Counted from the first letter of the stretch, positions 48,680 to 58,725 are shown. The stretch: DNA of 64,000 bases from Notamacropus eugenii (GCF_028372415.1 NC_092876.1:226163528-226227527), one strand, 5' to 3'. Notes: generated by a model not told the origin, from the letters alone. Made by a program: numbers and translations.

Positions 48680-49309
48680 AAGTCAGAAGATGCATAAAGT
48701 GTGATTTGGTGACACCTTGAGGGTCCCAAGACCATTTCAGTGGGTCTGTGAGGATGTCAAATGCAGCTGACAGAAACTGACTTAGTCCCCATTCCCAGAC
48801 CCATGAATTGCCTAAGGGTGACCAGGTATTATCACTCCCAGCCTCTGACTATTTTGTAAATGTCCTAAACTTTCCCCTCTGGGATTCCCAAGCTTTCTCT
48901 TTGAACTTTCAGTGGTTATGCAAAACAACTTACCTTGTGAAACCATAGAATGTCCCAATCACCTTGTACCTGCAACCCCTCTCCCTCTGTCCAAATACTT
49001 TACAAGAACCCCACATCCAGGCCCCTCTTCAGGCTCCCCAGCAGATGCTGCTATGTGGAACCTCATTTGCAACTGCTTCCCCAGCTAAAGATCTGAATTT
49101 TTGCTATTTTGACTGCCTTCTCATTAATTCAGTTTGACAAGATTAAAAACTATTTTCATGATATTAAGATTTTAAAATTTGCAATACAGTAAATAGAAAT
49201 AGATACAACTCACATGGCCCCAAGTTTTTTTTTGCAGGTTCTCAATAATTTCTAAGAATATAAAACGGATCCTGAGAATAAAAAGTTTGAAAGCCACTGG
49301 CTTAAGGAA
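48680..49309 (+). mobile_element. hAT-like DNA transposon relic, split by an LTR
   Basis: The left part has 'gagggtcccaagaccatttcagtgggtctgtgagg'. The right part has 'aaaactattttcatgatattaag', 'caatacagtaaatagaaatagatacaactcacatgg' and 'cctgagaataaaaagtttgaaagccactgg'. This order matches a mammalian Charlie-type nonautonomous element. Termini worn. Confidence 0.55.
48762..49139 (+). mobile_element. Solo-LTR-like fossil (endogenous retrovirus class uncertain)
   Basis: About 378 bp beginning TG and ending CA. The composition and order resemble gammaretrovirus-like LTRs: 'caatcaccttgtacctgc', pyrimidine-rich 'cctctccctctgtcc', 'cttcaggctccccagcagatg', then a U5-like end. It sits inside the hAT-like relic. 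No internal retroviral sequence was seen. It looks old. Confidence 0.45.
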
Positions 49310-51212
49310 TTGTTAATAAAATTCTTGAAGGAAAAAAATATATTGAGGAACTGCTAGCAGATACCCATGGAAAAATGTAATTCTTGTGTAAGCTCAGGGA
49401 AGTTTGTCTCACTACATACTTTTGAAAGAATAATCGCCCAAAACGTTCAATGTGTCTTTCATTTGTTTAAGACTATAAACTGAGCCCACCTCCATCCCAA
49501 CTTTGATGGTAATTTCAGTTTTATGAATAACTGAAGGATTTTTTTTCTATAAGAAATGATCATTAATTTTTTTTGGTCACTCAAAACAGAGAAAGAAGAA
49601 ATGGCTTTTAACTTCCAGTGAGTATAAGATAGTAAGAACTTGCTGACTTTGGGTATAAAATGCTGCAGTTGGGGAAACTAGGAAATCATTTTTAGGATAC
49701 CATTAAATTGTAGTAGAAAATTATCTGGCTATGATTTCAAACGAGTCCAGGTGGCCAAACTGAGCTTCCTTTTCTAGAAACATTAGCAATATACATTTCC
49801 ATCTATCTTTCATTTATATGTGCTTTGTAGTGGAAAGTGCCCCCAAAACTGTTGCAAATGCTATCTACTTAATATCTAAGTAACCTTGACTGGTCATTTG
49901 ACCTTTCTGAGCCTCAGTGTTCTCATCTGAAGAATGAAGACTTTGGATGTAGGTCCAGGTTAGCACTGGATCCCAGTTCCCTCTTACACAATATTTTCCT
50001 CTTATCTAAATTTTGATCTATTTTTTAGTACCAATCCATCCCCTTTCTCTCTAATCTTACCCATTCTATTTTGTTTCTAGGGATGCAAGAAAGAAATATT
50101 TCATCAGTTAATTGGACTTTTAATGACAGTGTATCTGTCGTTTTTAACTTAGTATCTGAAAAGAGCAAGGGGGCACAAGCATTAATTGCTTTCTATTACT
50201 GCTCCATAAATGTGCCCAGCAGCTACTGAGAAATGGGCACACCTTATATAAAGAAGACATCCTGTTTGTGAGTCAGAAATAACAATTCAATTTCAGGATG
50301 TTTAATAAAGCTTTAAACTGATTAAGACTTGATTAGCATTTTTTAGGGATTGGAAACAGGCACTGGAAAGGTGGCCAAGGGGTGAATTCACGTAGCATAA
50401 TACACTATTGTTGGTTAAGAAAAAAGGAAAGATTATTTAGAGGAGTGCCTCAGCTTTCAAAAAACCCCCCCACAAAACTTGCCTTTGAATTGCCCGCTTG
50501 GGGCAGAGGAAATTTTGAGTTAAGTCCTCCCTGGGTGACTTTCTGAAATCTAGCTGAATTTTGCGTTTCTTTGTGTTGTGTCGAACTCCTATTGAAATCT
50601 GCAGGTGTACCTTGTTTTACGAAGGAAAAGCATTCTTGGAAATTTTGTCAACAGTCAGTACACTATAGAAGACTATTAAAAGAATCATTTGGCAGAAAAT
50701 CCTGCTGTGTGATAAATAGGTTCCTTTGAGGGGAAGAATTCATTTTTGCTTTCCCACATGGCCTTACATCTAGATGGTTTAAGATAGATCTATATAACTT
50801 TGATTAACTGTATATATTTGTACATAAAACGTGTGCTTTATATATATGGATGTATATAAATACACACTTGTATATTGTGTATATTTGAGTGTATACACAA
50901 ATATATTTGTTGAATTGATTTGAAATTGAACATTTGTAAATCCAAGCATTTCACATATCGGTTTTATTTAAAGTGGTACATGTGTATGAATAGGATTATA
51001 ATATTTAACATTATAAAATAACAGGAATACTTGGAAGTGAACATAGAGAAAAAAAGTATTTCTTTTATTCAATTGGCTTCTTGCAGTACAATGCAGAGGT
51101 ATATTCACCACTCTAGAAAAACAGCACATGAAAATTCAAACCTGGAAAACATAAATTGGAGCAATTTTGTGACATAAAAAAGGAAACCTCTCACTTTTTG
51201 TATTTCATTTAT
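49310..51212. other. Mostly unique sequence
   Basis: A worn plus-strand MIR3 tail is likely at ~49850-49975 ('gacctttctgagcctcagtgttctcatctg'), and an AT-rich tract lies at 50800-50930. No exon found. Confidence 0.5.
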
Positions 51213-51355
51213 GTCTGAATTCTTCATAACCCTGTTTGGGATTTTCTTGGTCAAGGTACTGGAGTAATTTGCCATTTCCTTCTCCAGCTCATTTTACAAA
51301 AGAGGAAACTGAGGAGACCAGGGTTAAGTGACTTGCCCAGGGTCACACACTTGAT
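51213..51355 (-). mobile_element. SINE-A, truncated at both ends
   Basis: 'ccctgtttgggattttcttggtcaaggtactggagtaatttgccatttccttctcc' and 'gttaagtgacttgcccagggtcacac'. Confidence 0.85.
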
Positions 51356-51890
51356 CTACTACAGACTTCTTTTCATGTCTTGTTGTTGTGTGGGGTTGTA
51401 CTCTATTTGTTGATGCCTGTGTCCACGGAGCTCTTGAGTATGAGCCAGGTAGAAGAACAATTATTTAAGGACCAGCCAAGTTGAGTTCAGAGAGGCTCAT
51501 CACTAAAGAGTTAGCCACAAAATGATAATTAACAATTCATGAAGAGTACTGGAGAGGAAGAATCCACACCGTTGCAAAAAGTATCTACATCAATGACTCC
51601 TTGAAATACTGAAAGAGATTCTTTATTTTTATCCCCTCCCCTAAAAAACTATTAAAATCTCATTAAAGTTTAAAATTGCACTAAGACTTTGGGGAAAAAA
51701 ACCTTTATTACAGAAATACTAATGTCTTTCAGTATGGAAAATCTTAGATAATTTATGTATTTGTAGATTGTAGGCTGTCAAAAATTCTCTTGCAGTAGCT
51801 CAGGGGGGGATAATTTGACCACTATAATTCTTTTTCCCTTTGTAAAGCATCTATGATTGATGTTAGGGGTTTCAAAACAATTTTCTCGTA

Positions 51891-51920
51891 GCATTTGATC
51901 TTCTGTTAAAGATCAAATGC
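51891..51920. repeat. Perfect 12-bp inverted repeat (hairpin)
   Basis: gcatttgatctt (51891-51902), a 6-base loop ctgtta, then aagatcaaatgc (51909-51920). It runs directly into two overlapping ATGCAAAT octamers (51917-51930). Confidence 0.9.
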
Positions 51921-51924
51921 AAAT

Positions 51925-52078
51925 GCAAATATTAAAATCCCCATTTTTTTCAGAAGATGAAACTGAGGCTCTGAGAGAATTTAGTGACTTTCCTGTGGAT
52001 ATATCACTAACAAGTAGCAGAACCCTAGTTCATACTCAGTTCTCTCTTCACTCCAAGTTCAGTTCTTTCCACACTATC
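51925..52078 (-). mobile_element. MIR-type fragment
   Basis: 'cagaagatgaaactgaggctctgagagaatttagtgactttcc' and 'gttcagttctttccacactatc'. Confidence 0.65.
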
Positions 52079-52194
52079 AAACATTAATTTAAAATAAGAT
52101 TTTTAGTCAATTGTTGTGTCTAGAGTAGTTTTGAAGGGGTTGTTTTTCTGAAGGTTCTATTTATTTCCAAATGACTTTATATAATCAAACTGAA

Positions 52195-52318
52195 GATCTC
52201 AATTCTGTCACAAGCTAGCCATGTATCCTTGGGTTGGTCTCATAACTTCCTTTGTCCTCACCTATACAATGAGGAGGACATTGGACTAGATGACCAGTAA
52301 GGTCTCTGAAATTCTGAG
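52195..52318 (+). mobile_element. MIR3-type SINE 3' part
   Basis: 'gctagccatgtatccttgggttgg' and 'acattggactagatgaccagtaaggtctctg'. Confidence 0.75.
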
Positions 52319-52491
52319 TCCACAAATCAATCAATAATGTTTTGAGATCTTACATAAGATAAACACCTTGTTTGTATTTAATGAAAATAATTAAAAATTC
52401 TGTTAATACTATTTAATACTTACTATATATAATCTGTTAGAGTATTGTGTAAGACTTACAAAACAAGTGTTGTTTTATGAAATAGTGAAAT

Positions 52492-53042
52492 TGACGAGGC
52501 TTAGGGGTGCTAGGGACCTCAAAATACCGACAGTCCGGGTCGTGCTCGAATGAATTCTACTCAAGCCTTCTTAAAGCCAAAGAAAACAAAGTTTATTAAA
52601 GATTCGCCAAATTGGGTTGGCTCTTAAGGAGCCTAAGCATTTGTAACGCTTGTATTCACAAGTGGGCCAGATAGAATCTCAGCCAGACAGAGTCTGAGCT
52701 GGATGGAATCTGAACACCTTCGTGGAGGTGAGATGGAACTAAATACAGAGAAGACTATAGGTGGGATCTGGGGGGGGAGGGGGGGGGGGGTCTGGTAGTC
52801 CAGGGTTATGGGAGGAAGAGTTTAGGGAAGGTCTTGAGGAGAAGTCCAAAGAGTCAATTCTGGAGAGTGGGAGATAGCTGGAGGCAATGAGGAGACATCA
52901 GACCATGGAGTGCCTAGGTGGGAAGCAGGTGGGGCAATCAAGAGGTAACAGACAATGGCCACAGATTTGAGTATGAAAAGCCAGGTTAAGTGGGGAGATT
53001 CCAGGAGAATTCAAGGAAGTTCCCAGAGTCTGAAACCCATCA
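52492..53042 (-). mobile_element. Solo LTR fossil, ERV1-like
   Basis: A 551-bp unit that, read on the minus strand, starts TGATGGG and ends CCTCGTCA. It has an AATAAA-type signal (the reverse of 52591-52600) about 100 bp from its end. It is flanked by 4-bp aaat on both sides (52488-52491 and 53043-53046). TG...CA ends with a 4-bp duplication fit a class I (gamma-like) endogenous retrovirus. No internal genes remain, as expected from LTR-LTR recombination. It looks younger than the neighbouring MIR and L2 relics. A G-rich run lies at ~52770-52791. Confidence 0.8.
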
Positions 53043-53261
53043 AAATGGTAGTATTTAGTTGGAGAGTTTCACTCATTCCTTGATTAAAATATTACTCCTT
53101 GAGCGCTATTTCATTATAACAATAGCTTACGTTTCCCAAGGGTATCCTCTTATATTACATTATGTCTCTACGTGGCATTGGCTGTTTTGAATTTCCTATG
53201 CTATACTATAGAGCCTTTATTTCAAAACATTTATATGAACTTAATGATTTTAAGTCTCATT
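53043..53261. other. Unique sequence
   Basis: No feature recognised beyond the right aaat of the LTR duplication. Confidence 0.5.
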
Positions 53262-53425
53262 GAAGTAGGCATAGATATATATTATTGTTCACATTTCTCG
53301 AAGGGGAAGCCAAGTTCAGAACCACAGGGTGGTTAAAGAAAAAATCATCATTCTCAACAAAAACAGAGATAGAAACCAAATCGCATTTCCAGACCATCAG
53401 GTGCTGTGTTGAGGCTCCCTCATTC
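53262..53425 (-). mobile_element. Degenerate MIR-type fragment
   Basis: 'gaagtaggcatagatatatattattgttcacatttctcgaaggggaagcc' and 'ccatcaggtgctgtgttg'. Low similarity. Confidence 0.4.
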
Positions 53426-53682
53426 TTTGTGATAATTGAAATCTTGCTTTCTAGAAGATAGACAAATGGAGCAGTCATTATAACATCATCCCCAAAGTTC
53501 ATATGTGGATTTGGATCAGTTATTCTGGGTGGAGCTAGAATAGAAAAAATAATATAATCAACAAATATTTTCTGAATGTCTATGCCCTCTGCTTTTTATG
53601 ACCGACATTTTAAAAATGCTGATGGGGATGAGTGTTTGTCTGAGAAGCAAAAGTGACTTGAACGTGAGTGTTCCAGGCTCTA

Positions 53683-53914
53683 GGGCAACGAGGTGGTACA
53701 GTGAATAGAGGGCTGGGCCTGGCTGGAAGCCTCATCTTACTGAGTTCAAATGTGGCCTCAGACACTTGTGACAAGCTACTTAACCCTGTTTGCCACAGTT
53801 TCCTCAACTATAAAATGGGCTCGAAAAGGAAATAGCAAAGCACACCAGTATCTTTGCCAAGAAAACCCCAAATGAGTTCATGAAGAGTAGGACACAACTG
53901 AAATAGCTGAACTC
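53683..53914 (+). mobile_element. SINE-A, near full length
   Basis: 'agggcaacgaggtggtacagtg' head, 'gacaagctacttaaccctgtttgcc', and tail 'gaagagtaggacacaactgaaatagctgaac'. Confidence 0.87.
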
Positions 53915-53944
53915 CAAAAATAAGTAAGAACAGTGACTGACTAT

Positions 53945-54066
53945 AAAGGCAAAAAGTTCTATATCTAAAGTTAGGGAATCTGGGTTTGAATACTGGCCTT
54001 GACATTTTTTAGTGACCTTGCCTTCTCTGGACTTTGGTTTTATTATCTATAGAATGATTTTGAACT
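53945..54066 (+). mobile_element. MIR3-type SINE fragment
   Basis: 'aatctgggtttgaatactggccttgac' and 'ttattatctatagaatgattttgaac'. It ends where the DNA element begins. Confidence 0.6.
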
Positions 54067-54272
54067 AATCAAGAATTCTTAACATGGATTCTGTGAGTTT
54101 GATTTTTTAATATTTTGATTACTATATTTCAAAAGAATTGGCTTCCTTTGTAATCCTGTATATTTTCTTTTATGAATTTTAAAACATTTTTTTCCTGCAA
54201 AGGAATCCATAATCTTTACTAGACTGCTAAAGGAGTTTGTGGCACAAAAAAAAGCTAAGAATCCTTTGAATA
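54067..54272 (+). mobile_element. Short nonautonomous DNA transposon (copy 2)
   Basis: Imperfect inverted ends: caagaattcttaac at the left and the reverse of gctaagaatcctttg at the right. The interior 'atcttt/actagactgctaaaggagtttgtggcac' matches the copy at 19570-19708. About 206 bp. The hAT assignment is tentative. Confidence 0.6.
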
Positions 54273-54509
54273 GATGATATATCTAAGCTCCCTTCTACAC
54301 CTTAAATAAATCTCAACAGTCAGGACTTAAAGGAAGTGAAACAAGTTGTCTGCAAGGAAACGATCAGGGTGGGAAGCTGAATTGAATAATTTGAAGAATG
54401 CCACAAGAAAGTAAAATAATAATAGTAACAATAATATCTTTTCCTTTTATATTGCTAGGATTTCTCTCAGTAACCCCTCCTTTGGCCCTCCCAGAGAGCC
54501 ATCTCATAT

Positions 54510-54600
54510 ATTTAAAAAAAAAAAAAAGAAAGAAAGAGGAAGAGAAAAAAATAATCAAAGCCAATAAATACATTTTTAAAAATAAAAAAAATGTATATTG
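54510..54600. repeat. A-rich low-complexity tract
   Basis: A-run, then AAAG/AAGG units, then A/T-rich. It may be the decayed tail of an element. Confidence 0.8.
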
Positions 54601-54689
54601 TTCCAGACCCATGAAACCCCACCTCTGCAAAGGAGTAGGGTAGAGGTGTCTTCTCATATCTCTTCTTTGTGACCATACTTACTGTTTGT

Positions 54690-54748
54690 AATTTTGCAAC
54701 ATTTACTTGTTACTATTTTGTGGTTCTTTCCATTTGTATTGTAGCCAT

Positions 54749-54791
<43 letters not shown>

Positions 54792-54985
54792 ATACACATA
54801 TATATGTTTATATATATGTGTATACACATATATATATAGTTTTCTTAGCCCTGTTTACTTCACTCTGCATTAGTTCATGCAAGTCTTCCCACGCTCATGT
54901 TCGTTGTTTCTTACATCACAGTAATATGCTATTGCATTCATGTATCCCGATTTGTTAGCTGTTTTTCAATCAATGCCACTGATAG
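54690..54985 (-). mobile_element. LINE-1 3' fragment, antisense, with microsatellite
   Basis: 'gccctgtttacttcactctgcattagttcatgcaagtc', 'cttacatcacagtaatatgctattgcattcatgtatcccg', 'tgttagctgtttttcaatc'. A (TA)n(TG)n(TA)n microsatellite occupies 54750-54840. Confidence 0.78.
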
Positions 54986-55014
54986 CATTTAAAAGAAAAA
55001 CCCTTTATCTTAAT

Positions 55015-55172
55015 ACCAAATGACTTAGAGCTGGAAGGGACTTAGAAATCAATTAGCCTAACATCACAATTTTATAGATGAAGTCAAGGCAAACTAACAC
55101 AAGTCGTAATAAGTCTCCAAACCAGAATTTGAACCCAGGTTTATTGGCTCCAAACATGACTGCACCACCATC
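55015..55172 (-). mobile_element. MIR3-type SINE
   Basis: 'gacttagagctggaagggacttagaaatcaattagcc' and 'gaatttgaacccaggtttattggctcc'. Confidence 0.72.
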
Positions 55173-55637
55173 ACCAAGACTTTACATGCTTCCTTGCATT
55201 CTCTTCTTTACATGTTTGTTGTTTAAAGATCAGTATTTCTTCCTAAGTTTTGTGTCAGGTTGCCATAAAAGTTGGGTTTTGAAGGTAATCTGTATGTGCA
55301 CTTTATTCGTCCTGGTCCAGTTTATAAGCAGGCAAAACTGAAAAGACTGGAAAAAAAATTCTTCCACATTAAGCCAAATCTCAACAAGCCGAAAAAATAA
55401 GGATAAATGCAAATAAGAAACTATTCAGAAGCTGCAAGAATAAAACCATCTGTTGTGTGATTGTATTTCAGCTGCCAAAATTTAGACTAGTTTTGTGTGT
55501 ATTCCTTTTGGAAGGCCTTGCTAAAAATATATTTGTATTGGTATTTAATGGGTTATGATCAGATATACCAAGACACCTAAATACACTTCTTATTCTTTTC
55601 TGGCAATCCAACTTCCCACTGTACTCTCTAGATCACA
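55173..55637. other. Unique sequence
   Basis: No feature recognised. Confidence 0.5.
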
Positions 55638-55855
55638 GGGACTGAACAGGTATTCCACAGGCAGCATTTGGCCCACAACACTCCTGAGTGCAGTCCAAAT
55701 TAGATTAAAATGAAATTGGAAAATATTAACAAACTAAAAATCAATAAAACATAGATAATATTAATATGTGGTTTTCTAAGTCAACATGTGGCCTACAAGA
55801 ATCCTTATTATGATTTAGCGGCCCCCATTTCTATTTGAGTTTGACACCACTCTCC
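55638..55855 (-). mobile_element. hAT-like nonautonomous DNA element
   Basis: Read on the minus strand: 'gagtggtgtcaaactcaaatagaaatgggggcc', 'aggccacatgttgac', and at the other end 'gggccaaatgctgcctg'. The layout matches a mammalian/marsupial element with GTGTCAAACTCAAA-type ends. Confidence 0.6.
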
Positions 55856-56224
55856 TAGACCAGCAAGCCTCCAAACAGCATGATCTGAGAGACTTAACCC
55901 ATTCAGCTTTGGAACTTATGCCTTGGGGTCCATGTTGGTCCTGTGTTGTGGGAGAGTACATGAGCATGAAGTCATATCTAACCAGCTGCACCTGTACCTC
56001 ATATTTCCAACACAGGGATCTTGGAAGTAGTTCTGTTGCTATAGGTGAACCTTCCCTTCCCCGGCCCCAATTTTCCATGCCTCCTTCTGTGAACCATAAT
56101 CAAATCAATACTGCCAACACCACTGGAAGCGGCATGACAACTGACTGCCCTGTGCCTCCACTAACCATCCCTGTACTTTCCTATATCAAAACATTTCTCC
56201 CTTGACACCACTCCCTACATGTGT
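55856..56224. other. Unassigned, somewhat GC-richer sequence
   Basis: Open frames on both strands (55815-56078 minus, 55909-56205 plus) carry no recognised motif. It could be worn LINE DNA. Confidence 0.35.
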
Positions 56225-56317
56225 TCCACCTCTTAAAAAGTAAGTCTTTTGAGAGCAAGGATATTTTCTTTTTTTAATTTGTATTCTTAGTGTTTAGCAC
56301 GCACCTCTTAGAATATA

Positions 56318-56322
56318 TAGTT

Positions 56323-56355
<33 letters not shown>
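56318..56355. repeat. (GATA)n(GA)n microsatellite
   Basis: Four to five TAGA units followed by a GA run. Confidence 0.95.
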
Positions 56356-56362
56356 TGACATA

Positions 56363-56681
56363 CAGTTATCCTTTCCACATTGCAACTTTCTCTGTCATGG
56401 TTTCAATATACAGTAGGTTGACATAAGAAATTAAATTAGATTTTTTGGGGTAGATGTGTAGAGGCCACAGATAACCGTGTGAAAGCCAGCAGACAACACA
56501 GAGCCTATGACCAAATGCTTAACCCAAATTTTACAATAAGGTACTGTAAATACCCCATTAAAAAAAAAAGAAAAAAATCAGACTTCTCTGGTATGAAAGG
56601 AGGGCCAAAAATTTTTATGTGGATTTTCCAGATAGTGGATGTACTATGCCCCTAACCCCCATGACAGGGAAGGGGTAACTG
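56363..56681. mobile_element. Tigger-like (pogo/Tc1-mariner) MITE with TA duplication
   Basis: Left end cagttatcctttcc and right end ggaaggggtaactg are inverted repeats (12 of 14 match), each flanked by TA (56361-56362 and 56682-56683). 319 bp, no transposase frame. It lies about 370 bp upstream of the CSRNP3 coding exon. Confidence 0.75.
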
Positions 56682-56720
56682 TATACACAAAGACCTAAAT
56701 AAATGCTTTTCATTTATTCA

Positions 56721-57029
56721 TTCATATATACTTGTATATGGTTTCTCAAAATTCCATGAGTGTCTGTTGATTTTCTTTTCTTCCCCCCTAAGGATAAGAG
56801 ATTAAAGACATTAAATTACATGATATTCAATAATTAATGCATTTTTTAATTCAAATGATCAAATAATCACATTTTAAATAGTTTTTAAGCTGATAATGGG
56901 ATTGGAAAAGTTCTGACTAGAGATCATTCCACAGGAGAAGATGTAGCCCAGATCATGTTTAAAAAAACCAAATAAAAATGCCTTCAGAGACCTTGGCTGC
57001 ACAGTCAGTGGTCAAATGTTTCAATGCTT
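56721..57029. other. Unique intron sequence upstream of the CSRNP3 exon
   Basis: AT-rich. It contains the probable branch-site region but no clear extra element. Confidence 0.5.
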
Positions 57030-57052
57030 CATTGCTCCTGTCCCTGTTACAG
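57030..57052 (+). other. 3' splice site of the CSRNP3 first coding exon
   Basis: A pyrimidine-rich stretch with 'attgctcctgtccctgtta' leads into CAG ending at 57052. The downstream reading frame and the phase-1 donor at 57224-57229 (GTGAGT) make it a coherent internal exon, so at least one non-coding exon must lie upstream. Confidence 0.8.
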
Positions 57053-57223
57053 GTACATGTGACAGCGCTGCAGCGATGAGTGGAATTTTAAAGAGGAAGT
57101 TTGAAGAAGTCGATGGCTCCTCACCCTGTTCCTCCGTGCGGGAATCAGATGATGAAGTTTCTAGTAGTGAAAGTGCAGACAGTGGGGACAGTGTCAATCC
57201 ATCCACTTCTAATCATTTTACCC
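57053..57223 (+). CDS. CSRNP3: CSRNP3 first coding exon (5' UTR tail plus codons 1-49)
   Basis: CSRNP3 belongs to the cysteine/serine-rich nuclear protein (AXUD1) family: nuclear DNA-binding transcriptional activators, mostly neuronal for this member. The exon opens after a pyrimidine-rich tract and 'ttacag' (AG at 57051-57052). It carries 23 bases of 5' UTR, then ATG at 57076 with G at -3. The 49 residues begin MSGILKRKFEEVDG and continue into a Ser/Asp/Glu-rich stretch (SDDEVSSSESADSGDS), ending NPSTSNHFT. This matches the CSRNP3 N-terminus as I remember it. Paralogue CSRNP2 starts differently (MDAFTGSGLKRKFDDVD). The exon ends at 57223, one base into a Pro codon (phase 1), before donor GTGAGT. 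The open frame runs back to 57016, but those bases belong to the splice-site tract and are not coding. The rest of the ~585-residue protein, including the Cys-rich domain, lies beyond this window. The 5' exon edge is inferred from the splice signal only. Confidence 0.93.
57057..57062 (+). promoter_or_regulatory. Start-stop upstream ORF (ATGTGA) in the CSRNP3 leader
   Basis: Four bases into the inferred exon there is an ATG directly followed by TGA, 13 bases before the main ATG at 57076. Minimal start-stop uORFs are known in other genes to stall initiating or terminating ribosomes and lower translation of the main frame. Its -3 base is G (57054 is T and 57053 is G depending on the upstream exon join), so strength cannot be judged fully. 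It exists in mRNA only if the exon begins at or before 57057. Confidence 0.45.
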
Positions 57224-57769
57224 GTGAGTACTGAAATCACATCTGGTGCCAGTTGTTTTGTTCTGCAGTGTTAAAAAAATTGTGTTGGATAAGACATTTT
57301 TAACCTACATGTTTATTGGGGGAAAAAATTAATGGGTCTACAAAGACCCACAGAGCTATTGACTAAAGTGAAGTATTTTTAGGCAGTAATATCATTAATT
57401 CCTGTAACATGACTGTATTAAGTAACTGGTTCAATTTTTTAAAAAAGATATGGGGAAGGGAAAAAGCTCATTGCTGAGTCCCAGTGGCCTTAGTTGGGAG
57501 AAGGTAGATTTGTTGGAAATACTGGGTTCAAAAAGTCATAGAACTATAAAACTTTTCAAGTGAAAGGAAAGACTTTTAATTAATCCAATTCCCTCATTTA
57601 AAGTAATTGCACATTTTTTACATCCTTCATAAAAGGGTCAAGAAGTTAAATTCATTTATATGTGCATCACTCAAACAAGCTACCTCAGGTTTAGGGTACT
57701 TCAGGGCCTATATTCACTCAAAAGTGTAGTGCATGAGCCCCCATTAATGTATTTATTTTTAATAGTCAG
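57224..57769 (+). other. CSRNP3: CSRNP3 intron start
   Basis: Begins with donor GTGAGT. A worn reversed MIR3-like piece is possible at ~57540-57630. No coding. Confidence 0.6.
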
Positions 57770-58620
57770 CCAGAGGACACAATTAATTCAAAGCAAAAGT
57801 ATTTAATGAAATACCATGTAAGAAAAGTTAACAATAGAACATTCCCTCATAAGCGAAAAACAACTCTTTATGCCATAAGTTAGAAGAGTAGATACAACCA
57901 GGAAACATGTGGATAAGCATATGTGTATGGACATATAGGGGCAACTCTCGTCTTCTGGTGATGTTACTGTTCTTTCCCTCTGACCTTGTTTCCTACTTGA
58001 AACATATGGTGCGCAGTCTCAGCCTGGCAACTATTCTCTGTCATGTAGGCATGTCATGTAGTGTCTGATGGTCTCAGCTGGCTACTGTTTAATAGTGCTG
58101 CAATGCTCTTGTGTTCATACTGGTCTTCTAATTGCTGAGTGCCTCTTGACTACTAGCATCTAGGCTTCATGTCTTCAGGGAATTTGCTGTTAACTTGGAC
58201 TGCTTACTATCTATTAGAGTGTAGTGGCTAGAAATTCTTTTCTCTGATAAGGGCAGACCAAGGGTTGTTTTCTTTTCTTCCCATAGTCAAGGCTATGTAT
58301 GAGTCATCCTAGGCAGCCAAGCACCCAGCCCAGGCAGAATACCTTTAGGCTAAGATTGATTCTAGCTTTTGAACTTGGTTTCTTCTTGCTAATAGGGGTT
58401 TAGGGTATCCTTCTCCCAATCCTCTATTTGAATCAATCAGTAAATCCTTGTAATTCCTATTTAACTTTTTATTGTCAATTTGCTGCGCTTCAGAACCCAT
58501 AGAGGCTTCCCTTCTAACAAAATGCCAAAGGCCAGCTCATTCTGAGGCCATCCTATTTTATCAGTTCCTCCATGTAATTGAATGGAGGTGAAGAGGGGTA
58601 CCTAACAGAAAAAAATCAGG
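57770..58620 (-). other. Unassigned intron block, possible old LTR-like fossil
   Basis: Read on the minus strand, an ATTAAA-like signal and 'tactttt' lie near one end (~57790-57815), and the block has little similarity to LINE or SINE families. It may be an old LTR, but ends and duplication were not found. Confidence 0.2.
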
Positions 58621-58680
58621 TAGAGAGTCCTTTTCAGCCTCAGGGTCCCTCTCAATCCTTTCTTCCATATTCTGGCATAT

Positions 58681-58682
<2 letters not shown>

Positions 58683-58725
<43 letters not shown>
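58683..58725. repeat. (GT)n microsatellite
   Basis: About 21 pure units. Confidence 0.98.

Larger units (their letters stand above)
56225..56720 (+). mobile_element. L2 3' end split by a microsatellite and a Tigger-like MITE
   Basis: 'agtcttttgagagcaaggatattttc...tgtttagcacgcacctc' at 56240-56308 appears to resume as 'cctaaataaatgcttttcatttattc' at 56692-56717. Confidence 0.65.

Noticed and set aside
1-57000. SCN2A exons expected upstream of CSRNP3
   Set aside because: No sodium-channel transmembrane or C-terminal sequence was seen in any open frame, so the window probably begins downstream of that gene.
57016-57075. Upstream in-frame ATG at 57016 as an alternative CSRNP3 start
   Set aside because: It lies in the pyrimidine tract and 3' splice site, so it is intronic. 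The family's N-terminus starts at 57076.
57021-57206. 61-codon minus-strand frame over the CSRNP3 exon
   Set aside because: It is the mirror frame of the real exon, with no independent support.
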